A DNA stretch of 64,000 nt from Daphnia pulex (GCF_021134715.1 NC_060019.1:7688001-7752000); one strand, 5' to 3'; shown: positions 35,601 to 43,900, counted from the stretch's first letter. Numbers and translations are program-made. The notes: generated from the sequence alone by a model not told the origin.

Positions 35601-36260
35601 GAAATCCGGAACCGATCCAGGAGCCGGAAGAGGATCCAAATCCAACTCTGCCAGAACCAGAAATCGATCTCGCTATCGGAGACGCTATGCCAGCTCCCGA
35701 AGAACCGGAAGACGTCGTCGAAGATGTCGAGCCGGATGCTACGGGCTCTGGTGGGGAGTGTGTTAGGAATATTCCATTCCAACAGACGACGACGAGATCA
35801 GGGCGCCGCACAACAACACCGGCGCACCTACGCGACTATTGCCTTGGGGGCCCCCGATAGGTGGCCCCAAATTCAGTCGTTGGTCCCCAAATTCAGTCGT
35901 TGTTTCCCTACCCCCCTATTGTTTATTCCCCCCCAATTTACTGTACAATATTCAGTGTGTTAAAATAGACGAGAGGTAAAAGACACGGTTTTGTTCGTGT
36001 CTAATTTATTCAACTTGGAAACTGTAAGTAAACGGCCCGACACGCCGAACATCCCTATTACATTTTCTACAACTTATTCGAGAGTTACTTTGAACTTGTA
36101 AATCCATTTCGCGCATTTCAGTAAATCGATCCCTCAGTTCTTGGGGCAAATGCTCTATCACTACAATGGGGAGATGGTAATTTAAAAATTTTAATCAGGG
36201 AACTTTATCATCACTTGAAACACTCATCATACTTTCCAAATAATCTTCTAAGTACAACAT
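26686..36260 (-). CDS. Ing3: Inhibitor of growth protein 3 (ING3), split by a retrotransposon in intron 2
   Basis: ING3 is a nuclear H3K4me3 reader of the NuA4/TIP60 histone acetyltransferase complex. Exons in transcript order: 36233-36260, 36089-36160, 28033-28161, 27830-27964, 27645-27762, 27380-27587, 27112-27296, 26868-27051, 26686-26799. They total 1173 nt (390 aa plus stop); human ING3 has 418 aa. The start MLYLEDYLE lies in a 28-nt first coding exon. The N-terminal ING domain follows ([56 protein letters not shown]). The middle is Ser/Ala-rich with the family signature [14 protein letters not shown]. The C-terminal PHD finger (about residues 335-385) has the full C4HC3 set ([20 protein letters not shown], then WFHYACV and WYCPRC) and a basic tail KRRGRKQ. 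Phases match at every junction, including 36089/28161 across the retrotransposon, so the gene can still be spliced. Whether it is expressed normally cannot be seen. Confidence 0.92.
28210..28214. repeat. Left target site duplication (actta)
   Basis: The five bases actta lie immediately left of the left LTR. The same five bases follow the right LTR at 36072-36076. A 5-bp duplication is typical of BEL/Pao integration. Confidence 0.93.
28215..28525 (+). repeat. 5' LTR of the BEL/Pao element
   Basis: A 311-bp LTR running tgttaggaat to tttctaca. It matches 35761-36071 base for base as read. It contains two copies of a 16-bp word (ccaaattcagtcgttg) at 28321-28336 and 28341-28356, a 20-bp period. 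The first 100 bases are the same sequence that encodes the end of the polyprotein in the 3' LTR. Confidence 0.95.
28526..28540 (+). promoter_or_regulatory. Probable primer binding site
   Basis: The sequence tggtccttcgaacgg starts directly after the LTR. TGG is the expected complement of a tRNA CCA end. The priming tRNA was not identified. Confidence 0.5.
28541..29644 (+). other. Untranslated leader of the BEL/Pao element
   Basis: About 1.1 kb between primer binding site and gag-pol start, with no long frame. It contains several A tracts, the longest 24 A at 29197-29220, and three tandem hairpin units at 29144-29336, listed separately. The start codon at 29645 is the first Met of the long ORF. 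Confidence 0.8.
29144..29336 (+). repeat. Three tandem hairpin repeats in the retrotransposon leader
   Basis: Three imperfect direct repeats (about 29144-29197, 29221-29271, 29283-29336), separated by A tracts. Each contains gtagtggcacgccgcaag followed by [gt]ggcgccaccaa. Within each unit GTGG pairs with CCAC and CGCC with GGCG, around a small loop and a 2-base CA bulge (stems 29169-29192, 29246-29269, 29309-29332). The third unit has a T for G in the loop, which leaves the stem intact. Confidence 0.85.
29645..35860 (+). CDS. BEL/Pao gag-pol polyprotein
   Basis: A single 2071-aa ORF without stop or frameshift. Order: N-terminal coiled-coil-like gag; QAAN repeats near residues 135-150; conserved gag domain of the DUF1759 type (about 196-330); zinc-knuckle region rich in CX2C and CX2CX3H-like spacing (about 426-495); aspartic protease with DDGS (about 549-552); reverse transcriptase with active site YVDD (residues 1039-1042); Pao-type RNase H ([11 protein letters not shown], about 1222 on); integrase with His pair (KHESLLHAG, about 1567-1572), Asp1617, Asp1745 (YSDNAQTF) and Glu1792 (GFWERMVR). 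Odd points: the integrase N-terminal domain lacks its cysteine pair, a charged acidic insert of about 70 residues follows Asp1617, and the last 33 codons lie in the 3' LTR. The domain order and RNase H type support BEL/Pao over Gypsy or Copia. Confidence 0.95.
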   Translation: MVQSMKNTRSATKGHITRAITRINGFANQVMAQEDVKELETLETRLKSLFESYQSATKEIKEKLIATKAAQEEIDGDLDTFLQVQDEVSGARSIIKQKKQEWLDDVKEKQEAKKEEDRDKRLLALFQQQATSQAANQAANQAANQAANPATSQAQMAQIIAQIMAAIPAPPAPVINVTAAPAPASAVQSIRLPQRQIKHFKGDVLEWTQFWESFNAAVHSSSLSNVQKFDYLKEYLKGEAYLLVNNLELTDANYQVAIDELKRMYGKTDVLIDAHIEKLDALQPVKDGNDVPALRSFQLNLQSHISALETLGVPTSSFGGLLGARLIKLIPTRLQQEWAKSPTNKSTDIEMVIKFIGDQIDAAERFNRIKGVEKEKSSPAPKQPKPANPQPATASQLAVGAKASPAPQVKSALKNKNVKFNPSWIVCERPCIFCSQIHWPTKCPKGLTERKKIIFDLKRCVNCFGDKHALKDCTSARNCNKCGGRHHTALCDKGDVRVTNPTTAAIIVASDPTLTTTACASSFGQLMLKTATVIISGQNGNETRAILFADDGSHRSWVLKSLSSQLNMKTVAVENISTRVFKKKEPNKPEMTKNVEMQVRGTWQGAPKVTLMALESDHISDTGPYVGSEFANSLWIQNEKLADDRFEMAHTEDQPIGILVGMDQMFQIMSNEAAIQSPCGLRAFQTKLGRMIAGPSQEAKSKTGTQVIQNLILTSSYPIPQITSTFATSSQKRKILSTQANKTPMEKETGTASPQTTPIGASFSDAPIGSSGEEDSKWFEKEEQVAANFDLSLFWKIENFANLEGADAVESDDRFDFFDEKITRWPDGRYCTPIPWTTDKWRLQKNLPLATGRVESTITRLRKNPGDLVNYHAEIQKLIDSKFVEEANMDYEELHTYLPHHPIFRGDKSTTKIRPVFDGAAKTKFGPSLNDVLETGPNLNPDLLSVLLRFRKYEIAWIADIEKAFLNIALQPEDAEAIRFLWPRDPAVAGSPLIAYKWKRVPFGLSSSPFLLRVTINKHFKSLKSRFPETIQQLEESLYVDDYLGGANNLSIAKKRVDETDEIFSDAQLNMRSWATNNEDLKQHLKEKGLSNQVVGLLSPALDGQQKVLGIRWDTGSDSFKFNPASIIQAVEEVGSEITKRKILSISARIFDPIGFLSPTVLLLKIIYQKLWEKEIGWDQAAPADIQKSWKIVMTGLADFTELQIPRWIGLSEKVTSHEIHVFGDASEAAYGAVAYARLQKGQEDPLIILLASKTRVAPLPKKKVTLPRLELLSSLLAVRLGEVVKNAMQVQYWRTIYWSDSLVALGWIRGEPNKWKPFVRNQVETIRKFSQPEWWRHCPGLQNPADLASRGAPAPTLVTSTLWWNGPIWLKGEETEWPDSPNDQIPQTIQSEMESEARSTTVSTTAAIAIPTASVDWNLDKISTWNRLLRRTAWVSRFLSRSQKKLRPPGPERMESIKAIGPDGKGSGKVIRITRLSREELDEAELTIYRQLQRERYPKAFESLQLDNTIQPKEKIAALFPIWDARDRLVRIHGRVSLALRDRNIDPPILLPASHIVITFLITDKHESLLHAGAKVTLSELKEKFWIVKGRQQELAAPLPLNRLKHAQSFHVTGVDFAGPLLYKPAQRRKKRKAPPSVQDPTPADDPTEERIEEPPAEGDAPIEALIVGEEDSVEEDVEIQDILITTTKAKKTNHLKSYVCLFTCAVTRAVHLELLPDMTARSFLLAFRKFAARRGPVSVMYSDNAQTFRCVDRFLRTIHADPIIQDFLASRKTLWIFSASLAPWWGGFWERMVRSVKDLLRRSNGRACLDYMELEASLAEIESVINARPLSYIGEGADDPLPITPNQFLNNRRSTRADPEPAVNLLDPTSTSIVLQEMDKNRREYVADICARFVDDYLLQLDNFHSKGKSGRKIRLGEVVVIHDEHSKRLMWSTGVVKELIPSRDGLIRSVMLKIPNGNLINRAIQCLHPIELREDLAEDVEIGNPEPIQEPEEDPNPTLPEPEIDLAIGDAMPAPEEPEDVVEDVEPDATGSGGECVRNIPFQQTTTRSGRRTTTPAHLRDYCLGGPR
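35749..35760 (+). promoter_or_regulatory. Probable polypurine tract
   Basis: The sequence tctggtggggag abuts the start of the 3' LTR, where the plus-strand primer is expected. It is purine-rich with one internal T and also codes for Ser-Gly-Gly in gag-pol. Confidence 0.5.
35761..36071 (+). repeat. 3' LTR of the BEL/Pao element
   Basis: A 311-bp copy of 28215-28525 with no difference found by eye. The gag-pol stop codon (35858-35860) lies 98-100 bases inside it. Confidence 0.95.
36072..36076. repeat. Right target site duplication (actta)
   Basis: Matches 28210-28214 exactly and lies directly after the ca end of the right LTR. Confidence 0.93.
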
Positions 36261-37702
36261 TTTGGTACAAATTGATTGAAATCGACAATAAAATTTATTT
36301 AAGTTTTGAGAAATTTTCTTTTTCTTATACGCTTTTGACGGATGGCTTGGATCACTGCTTCTTTTCTGCAGTTGATCTACAGGAATCTAATGTGATGACG
36401 CGAGCGAGTGAATGTCTGCAGATTCCCTCTAGCGAGCAATTTGGTCACTAGGAGTTGTGCTCACTTGGTCTAGTGTTAGCCTACTGCCGCCTACTGCCAG
36501 TCCTAGTTATACTGTAGGCAGCGTACGTACGCCGCAAGGTACCCGAAGGGAATGTTAAGGGTATTCTAGTTGGTATAGTAGTATTGGTATAGTTTTACAA
36601 AGACAGAGCTATAGAATAGTTATAGAATAATAAAAATATTCTGTTATAAAGGTAGGCCTATTATTAAGATGGATTAATAACATTTAAAAAAAATTTATGC
36701 CCTTAGTTTCCGGAAGATTGTAATAAGCATAAATCGAGAAAGAGATTAAAAGAATATTTCCGCGTGACTTTGGTGCGGCGGAGGCTTCGCCCCGCCACCC
36801 CACGTCACACCGGATCTTGTTAAAATTAAATTTAAGTAACTACCTATCAGCACTTCTGTTACTGGAGATTGATAGCGTTCGGTGATAACATACAGTGACT
36901 TCTATTCTATCATACAATAGTAGTCGATTGTCACGTTACGTTTATATCCCTGTCACATGTCTCTGTATTATCGTCTGCTGTAACAGCTATTGAAATTCTG
37001 TCAAAAAGTAACCAGAACTCCGTTTGATCAAATGCCTGAATTGATTGCAGCCAAATTTTCAGAATAGATGTAAAAAATTGTAAGCTACCGATTACTGCCA
37101 TTGAAATGCAATAAAATTGTTGATTACAATCAATAATTGCCAAAAACTAGTGCATCCATCTATGTAGTGTTACGAGAACTGAGGGTGCCCATGTAAACCA
37201 TACTGCAAACGAAACTTTGACCAGTAACCCTTCGGGTAATTTGTAAATATTGAAATATTTGAAATAAATAACATGAAAACTAATTAAAAGTGACATGTGT
37301 GCTTTGACTTTGTCTTGTCTTTGACTCAACTCATGTGTCTATGTGAAAGAGCCGTCTGAAAAGCGATCTAAATTGGGCTCCGAAAGTCCGAAAAAACCTT
37401 CTTAAAAAATCCGTGTCTTCGGAGTTCGGACGTCACCTTCTTTTTACGAAAAAATTTCGTTCCATCTTTAACAACACTCAGTAGATTTGAGTCCAATTTT
37501 GTATTTAGAACCTTTTAGAGATTGAATTTAACCATTCAGGCTTACAGAGAAATTTTCGCACGTAGCAGTGAATCGAATTGGTAGCCTGCCGCTGGTGTGA
37601 TTTCCATTAGTGAGGGAAATATCTAGTGAGGGAAATGTTTATATTAAAATCAAAGATTAAGTTAAGTTAAATTATCTTCATTATACCTCATACCAGATTC
37701 GT
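36261..37702. other. Intergenic DNA between ING3 and the PAN/expansin-like gene
   Basis: This holds the ING3 promoter (minus strand, upstream of 36260) and the 3' end of the next minus-strand gene. No coding frame was recognised. An imperfect GC-rich hairpin lies at 36764-36808. A 13-base word (tagtgagggaaat) occurs twice near 37606-37640. Confidence 0.6.
36764..36808. repeat. GC-rich inverted repeat
   Basis: The arms gtgactttggtgcggcgg and ccgccaccccacgtcac pair imperfectly across an aggcttcgc loop. It stands out from AT-rich surroundings. Stem words (gtgcggcg, cgccac) recall the leader hairpins of the nearby retrotransposon, but it is not part of that element. Confidence 0.6.
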
Positions 37703-38736
37703 TTATCGAAATATCTGTACTTGTCCTCCATTTCGACAGTTGCTGAGCCGAAAAGAAGAAGACGATCCATCTTCATAACGAAATACAACTTCGGCATTCT
37801 TCTGAAATTTGGGGCTTCCTGATCCGTTGAATTCGAACCAACCATCGTTATTCCGGCGACCTGTCACTCCAGCCGCAACAGCTGACGAACTGATCCTACC
37901 TCCGGTGTTAACGACTCCAAGGATTGCGTAGTAATTATTAGTAGTTTCGGAATTGGGACGGTAGTAGCAGATGGCATCATTTCCGTTTAAGGGGTTTCGG
38001 TTGGTCAACGAAACACTACAATCGACGATACCGGGTGACTTGTTCGAAGTGGCTCGTCGCCAGGTTTTGCCGATCATGTCCACCCCGCAGGAATCGCTGT
38101 TCAGGTTGCAAGTGCTGGCCACAACGGCATCAATCGGTCCGTTTCCGCAGTCGATCCGCAAGACTTGGCCGCACAATCCTTGACGCCACTTGAGGTTTCC
38201 GAGTGCTTGCGATTGTCCAAGAGCAATCGCGTCGGTTACCGCGTAATCACCTTGCGGCATTTGACATCCGCCAGCATCAGATTGCTCCGCCCAGAAAGTG
38301 CCTTTGACATTACGATTGCCGGAATTTTCATTACTTCCTAAAAATGTTGAGATTTTAATAATATTTAATATTGTAAGACTTTGTGACCAAAAATATTCAA
38401 AATGCTTTAAGTGCACCTGTTAGGAATCCGCATATGCCTCCCCAACCGCTTGTCTGTTTACGGGAAGGGATGCTTGATGCCTTTTTCAAATAGCAGATTC
38501 CATTAAAGTGACTAAAGTGGTTACATCCATTTGTTTTAATACAAAGGCCGCCACATTGGTCGCCAGGAACTCTTTGATTTCCGATATCATTGCCGGGAAA
38601 GTCGCAATCAAATTGCCATTTAACTTTGCCCCCGTCACCGTCGTTCCACGCCTGTGCGTCCACTGGATCAAATATTATCGACAGCACAACAAACGGGACG
38701 AGAATGCATACGAGAACTTTCGAAATCATCGTTCTC
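37703..38736 (-). CDS. Secreted PAN/apple-like plus expansin-like (double-psi beta-barrel) protein
   Basis: Two coding exons, 38417-38729 and 37703-38337, total 948 nt (315 aa plus stop); the exon itself begins at 38736 with a short 5' UTR. The N-terminus is a clear signal peptide (MISKVLVCILVPFVVLSII). Next is a short Cys-rich PAN/apple-like module (QCGGLCIKTNGCNHFSHFNG, ICYLKKA). After the intron comes a region that reads like an expansin N-terminal double-psi beta-barrel: TFWAEQSDAGGCQMP, LCGQVLRIDCGNGPIDAVV, STCNLNSDSCGVDM. A C-terminal beta-rich tail may correspond to the expansin second domain (YYAILGVVNTGG, EVVFRYEDGSSSSFRLSNC). Expansin-type folds loosen cell walls; a role in handling algal food or microbial polysaccharide is inference. 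The name rests on motif pattern only. Confidence 0.7.
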
Positions 38737-38815
38737 CTGCATCAATTTAAAAACATGTTATTATGATGCATGTTATCGTTTTTTTATGCGAAATTATGAA
38801 ATCTGGAGTGCTTAC

Positions 38816-38873
38816 CTGAACAGCTCTGATGAGAGGCGTAGTAGTGTGTCAAATTTCGACTTCTAGCTGTGAC
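38816..38873 (-). other. 5' untranslated exon of the PAN/expansin-like gene
   Basis: On the minus strand a cag|gtaagc donor at 38815 and a gcag acceptor at 38737-38738 define a 78-bp intron in the 5' UTR. The exon would start near 38873, about 27-30 bases downstream of a TATA box, in a tTAGTCAC context that resembles an arthropod initiator. Confidence 0.6.
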
Positions 38874-38898
38874 TAAGTTCTTATTGCGAGAAAACAAT

Positions 38899-38907
38899 CC
38901 TTTTATA
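38899..38907 (-). promoter_or_regulatory. TATA box of the PAN/expansin-like gene
   Basis: Minus-strand TATAAAAGG, about 26-34 bases upstream of the inferred start site near 38873. A strong TATA box fits an inducible or tissue-restricted secreted protein (inference). Confidence 0.65.
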
Positions 38908-39171
38908 CAGTAGCGCTTCAGTGATCGGGCCACCTGGTGCAATGACCCTAGATGGGTGTTGGCTCTATAAACGAGCCACAGATCGCAGAGCTTCCACGGT
39001 GCGATTGATAGAAACATGTGTCAGACAGGTAGAATTTGACACAACAACGATACTGACACATCAGTTCAAACAGAGAACATATGTCATGAACAACTGTCCA
39101 CTCAATCTGTTTTTAATGCTCATCTCTTCGTTTGCACAGATTTCGGCTCGACAATTTTGGCAATGGTTCTC

Positions 39172-39492
39172 CTAGCCCTTTCCTACGTTATAAAATATGA
39201 ATATTCATTATAAAAACGAGACACTAATATACTGTGATGCATTACCTTCGACTTCTTCAATCCGCTTCATACAAACATTGATGTAGGCTATTGCTTCCTC
39301 GCAACTTGGCGAGCCCAAATGAAGAAACCGGAAGTCGGTTGAAGATCCTATATGTGGAATGTGGCTCATAAAGCATACTTTACTGACCGAATATGCCCAT
39401 CGCAATATGATAGTAAATTTAACATTTTAAGTAAAATGAAGAATGAAAATTCCTCCCACCTTGACGTTTCGTGCGAGTTCATTACGATTCAT
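39172..39492 (-). CDS. Doubtful small gene, unrecognised
   Basis: Three pieces suggest a small spliced gene divergent from thymidylate kinase. A start exon 39460-39492 (MNRNELARNVK) ends in gtggga. A middle open stretch from about 39347 down to 39246 (FRFLHLGSPSCEEAIAYINV then CMKRIEEVEG) ends in gtaatg. A tiny last exon 39172-39182 follows tag and gives KG-stop. The last two join in frame. The first ends in phase 0, while the visible acceptors of the middle exon need phase 1 or 2, so an exon or a different start is missing from this model. No family was recognised. It could be noise. Confidence 0.3.
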
Positions 39493-39842
39493 GTCGTACT
39501 TGACACGATGACTATGACTGGTCACGAATGAAAGAGCGGAAGAAGATAGTATGGCGCGCCGAATCCATCACAAAAAAAAAATTTTAAAAATTAAAAAAAA
39601 AAAAAAAGGCCACCGCAATCTAGCGGTCAAATTTGGAACTACCCCAGTAGTGGTCTTTATCTATGGTCTCGTCTGGTAAGTTTTCGAAAGTGACAAGTTC
39701 TTGTTCTTGTTGTTCTTTCTTGGGAAGTGTCAAATCAGCAGATTTTACTGCTTAACTTAACTGTTACGCACTTTAATTATTCCAGCCATCGACAAGTTAT
39801 TTTTATACTTATTTTAGAGGTATACACTAATATTGCAATAAA

Positions 39843-40877
39843 ATGATAAAAAGAGGCGCACTCATCGTATTAGAAGGATGTGATCGGTCAGGAAAAACTA
39901 CTCAATGTCAAAAGGTAAAACATTTGTATTAATAAACATCTTAAAAATCAAATAAACAAAGTGCATTTGTTGCATAAATACCACAAGGCAATCAGGTGGT
40001 TACAAGACAGCAACAAAGAAGCTCATCTAATGAGATTTCCAGGTAGCGAAATGTTTAATATTTTAATGTTGATATACTTCTTTAAATGATCTCAAAATCC
40101 TCTAAAATTTCAGATCGATCAACTATCATTGGTAAATCTCTACCACAATTTCAACCTAATTAACATTTAGATTGAAAGTATTCTTTTTACATCCTTACAG
40201 GGAGTCTTATCAATAAATACTTGGAATGCAGCACAGAATTAGATGATCATACAATCCATTTGCTCTTTTCAGCCAATCGATGGGAACTGTTGTACGTCTT
40301 TTTGAGTTTTCTTGTTTAAATTTTTCTATGCATTTTAGGTTATATATTTCTACACACAGGCCAGACATTAAAAAATTATTGCAGAAAGGCACAAATGTAA
40401 TCGTGGATCGTTACTCATATTCAGGAATTGCCTTCTCTGCCGCAAAACCTGTATATATAACAAGGATTTTCAGCTAAAATTATTCTTGTAAAACTCTAAC
40501 TTGCCTAATACTTTGTTAAAGAACATGGACTTAAGGTGGTGCCAACAATCAGACAGTGGTTTGTTGAAACCTGATCTGGTAATATTTCTTGATATTGATC
40601 CCGTTGAGGCACAAACTAGGGGAGAGTATGGATCTGAACGCTACGAAAATCTTGAGATGCAGAAAGTTGTCCGATCAAACTATCTGAAGCTTCAAGATGA
40701 ATCATGGAGGGTAATGCAATAATAAAATATTCTAGAATACTCCTTATAATGTTATATTTTCAGGTTGTAGATGCCAGCAGATCTATGGAAGAAGTCGGGC
40801 GTGATGTCTGTCGATTGGTTCAGGAAGCATTGGGCAATATAACACCCGATTCCGCATTGAAGCAACTGTGGATTTAA
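39843..40877 (+). CDS. DTYMK: Thymidylate kinase (dTMP kinase)
   Basis: It phosphorylates dTMP to dTDP with ATP in the dTTP pathway. Seven exons: 39843-39914, 39988-40042, 40114-40131, 40201-40291, 40360-40450, 40522-40710, 40764-40877. They total 630 nt (209 aa plus stop), close to the 212 aa of the human enzyme. The P-loop is VLEGCDRSGKTTQ, which keeps the family's acidic-Arg-X-Gly-Lys pattern. The dTMP-binding RFPDRST is assembled across the 18-nt third exon. Further signatures are HLLFSANRWE, the DRYSYSGIAFSAAK segment, KPDLVIFLDID, and GSERYENLEMQ in the lid region. Introns are 53-73 bp. The start is the first Met and fits the family N-terminus. An AATAAA cluster at about 40958-40972 can serve as poly(A) signal. 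Confidence 0.95.
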
Positions 40878-40957
40878 TTTGTGTCAAATAATTTTGAAGT
40901 TTATCCACTTGTGTAACGACGAAAGCCCTTAGTGTATTTCGGATCCATTAATTTTAA

Positions 40958-40972
40958 AAATAAAATAAATTG
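40958..40972 (+). terminator. Candidate poly(A) signal of thymidylate kinase
   Basis: Overlapping AATAAA words (aaataaaataaatt) lie about 80-95 bases after the stop codon at 40877. Confidence 0.55.
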
Positions 40973-40977
40973 TTAGT

Positions 40978-43900
40978 CATATTTTTTGAAGGAACTGTAT
41001 CCTGTATTTTAGTGCTTTCGCAGGGATCCAGGTTTTTCGTCATACGGGAGGAAGTTGCTTTTCCACAGATGACTTTTTTCCCAATATAGGTGATGATTTG
41101 GTACTGATTTCTCCCCTAGATGGCTCGAATAGCTTTGTGGCATTGTGTTTCTTGTTCAAACTGCGCGCCTCAAAAATGTTCCGATAGATAAGGAATTAAG
41201 GACATTCACCATGTCCAATGACCATCGGATAGGAGTAGGATATGTCGTTTTCTATCGAGTCAAGTGGCAGTTATTAGATTACTATTTTTCGCTGATGAAA
41301 AAAAAAAGTAGTATGTGTTCGAATACCAATGTGTTTTACCCGATTCCTATTTCATTCATTCTTATCATAAACGGATTAAGTGGTAAATTTGGTTGATTCC
41401 TCCTTACCGTTGAAAATTTCAATAATGTCACCAAATACTTCATACATTATACATTGTAAAAACATAACCCTTTGAAAAAAAGCACTATACAGGCCCTACT
41501 GGCGATGGGCATAAAATGTAGAGAGCAAATTTCTATTTGTAGTTTCCAAAATTTCAAGTTTCAATTGGAATACGAAGAAGCAAAGTTTGCAGGCCTATAC
41601 AAGCCTAGACCAAACAAAGAAATGAGGATTGACCCTCTGATGAACGAACGAGGACTCAAAGAAACCACACCGGGAAAAATAAAATGCCCTTTTCGTGAGG
41701 TGAAAATCAGCGAAGCGGAATTAAATGTGTGCTGCTTTGTTGAGCTTAGCTGGCAAATGAATTAAGCGCGGTGGTTGGGGCGGAGCTATACATATATATA
41801 ACAGTTGTAGGATATAGAGAAGACGCAACGAATCCAATTACTCTGATATATTTAAGCGCGCTATATGGGCGCAAATATAAATATATAGTTCAAGAAATGA
41901 GAAAGTTCCCGTCTGACTTGAGGACGATGGCACAAAAACTTGGAAATATTAGAGACCAACGAAGAAAGCTCACAATCAGTGAAACAACTTTTCTATCTCG
42001 CGATTCTTATGTAAGTTTGAGACATTGTGAGCGCTCGTATACCCAGGAACGCGCGGCTGATGTCAAACATTTCATCATTCTAAGTAGAAGGCCAAGGCAA
42101 AATAATTAGTGACGTTAAATACTCCTCTCTTTAAATTTATAAAGCCATTATGGTTAATCAATCGAGAAAAAATGTAGCAAACCCCAGCGCTTTCAATAAT
42201 TATAAACCTGTATAGCTGATCATCCGCCCACGTTTTAATTTCTTTTTTCACTTTTTTTCCAACGCATATTGTTTGCCAACTATAAAGTATATAGAAACAG
42301 CGGAGCGTATTGGGGTGTATGTGCTGGGACGTATAATTTTACTGTCGACAATCGGCAAGAGGTTCTGAAATAATTAAACTAAAAATACGGTCTACTGTTA
42401 CGCGTTTCTATTCGACGCTTGTTTACCAAAGGTTGGGCCGCGGTGATACACGGCCGTATGTGTGTATACAACAAAACACATATGTGTGTGTGTACAGTGG
42501 CCTGTACGTGTTGTCGAAGGTGGAGGGCGGTTATTAATGTTGCCACAAGTATGCGTATAGATCTAGAATATGTAAAGGTCGCATATAGAAATATTAAATA
42601 GGGCTAGTAGTACTCCACCTTAATTGACACGCACCTATATAGGGGTTACCTTTGGGGTTTAGAGAATCATTGCGTCGTCTCTATTTTGTTTTGTTTTACT
42701 GCTCTCGAGACGTGTTCGTGTGTGCTGTTTTTATTACGGCCGTTGTCCAATTGTTGTGTCGGTGTGTATAGTAATTTGTTTGAGTGTAGAACTATCACTC
42801 ACCAAACGTTTATTATTGACCATAAACTGTCCTTTTTTATCAATAACTTGGGTACGTCCTTCACTTGCTGTGAGACACGCATAATACTCAATGCCCATAT
42901 GGCATATTTTTTTTATGGTTGTTCGTGATGAAAAACAACAGAATATCCATGGGTCCAGTCTTCGATATTAATCTGTCTATTAAATAACAAAATATTTGAA
43001 AAATAGAGTAAAATAATTTTATCGTACTACATGAAACGTACATAAAATATTTACATAGAAATATAATCTATACATAATATTATCTTAGATAGAATTAATG
43101 TTAATCAGCCTTGATAGAACTCGATTTAATTCACCCCTATAAGAAATATTCGATTTAGAGAAGAATAAAATAACTGGGAGTAGACTTCCGTCTGACCTAA
43201 TACATACATGTCACAAGTCGAGTAATAATCCGCCATTCAATTGGACTATCGAGTTTCTTCTTTTAATAGGAAAAAGTTGAAAATTCGATTATCTTGCAGC
43301 TTGACTCCAATCTTTATGAATTCCGAATCATTCATATGTGAACTAGTATGTCGTGTATTAAAATATGCCATCGCAAATGGGCTTATAGCGTTGCATACAA
43401 TCCAAAATGGGAAAAAAATATGAACCAAATCTAAATCAAAACCTTTTTTTATTTCTTGTGCTGTTGAGAGAACACGTAGATCGTGAAATCCACCGATTTC
43501 AATCACAATTATTCACGGCTGGGTCAACGTGAAGAATTACGCCACACACATGTTCCCTATCTATTTGAAAAGCAACTATATAATATCCCTTTTTCCGCCT
43601 TTTTCCCTTGTTGTTGTCTATAGCTTTTTGAACGTAATCCGATTTTGAAAATATACAAAGCTGCCGTATCAGTTAAGAGCAATCCCGTACAACACAGATT
43701 GTCGATTCCACTTCACAATTGCATTTTCTTATACAATTCCGTGAAGTTGGGCAAGCCACAATTCCAATCGTGATTCAGCCCAGTCAGTCTGTTATAACCG
43801 ATTCTCTGTTACAAGGCCTATATAAAAAGTAAAATAGCCTTTCGCTTCTATTTTGTCAACTGATTTCTCAAATGATATTTATTTTGACTGAATAAGTCTA

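Larger units (their letters stand above)
28215..36071 (+). mobile_element. BEL/Pao LTR retrotransposon, full length, in ING3 intron 2
   Basis: A 7857-bp element with 311-bp LTRs at each end that look identical by eye. Each begins tg and ends ca, and a 5-bp direct duplication actta flanks the element. One uninterrupted gag-pol ORF (29645-35860) has the BEL/Pao order gag, protease, reverse transcriptase, RNase H, integrase; no envelope gene was seen. It lies antisense to ING3. Removing the element and one duplication leaves a host intron of about 65 bp. Identical LTRs and an open ORF point to very recent insertion (inference from LTR dating logic). Confidence 0.96.

Noticed and set aside
28215..36071. 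Reading the element as an endogenous retrovirus with an envelope
   Set aside because: The ORF ends directly after integrase and enters the 3' LTR; no envelope-like frame, signal peptide or membrane segment follows. RNase H and gag types fit BEL/Pao.
41472..42109. Two adjacent plus-strand frames of 97 and 112 codons
   Set aside because: Composition looks random, no family was recognised, and the codon use gives no support. Kept only as part of a gene-free stretch.
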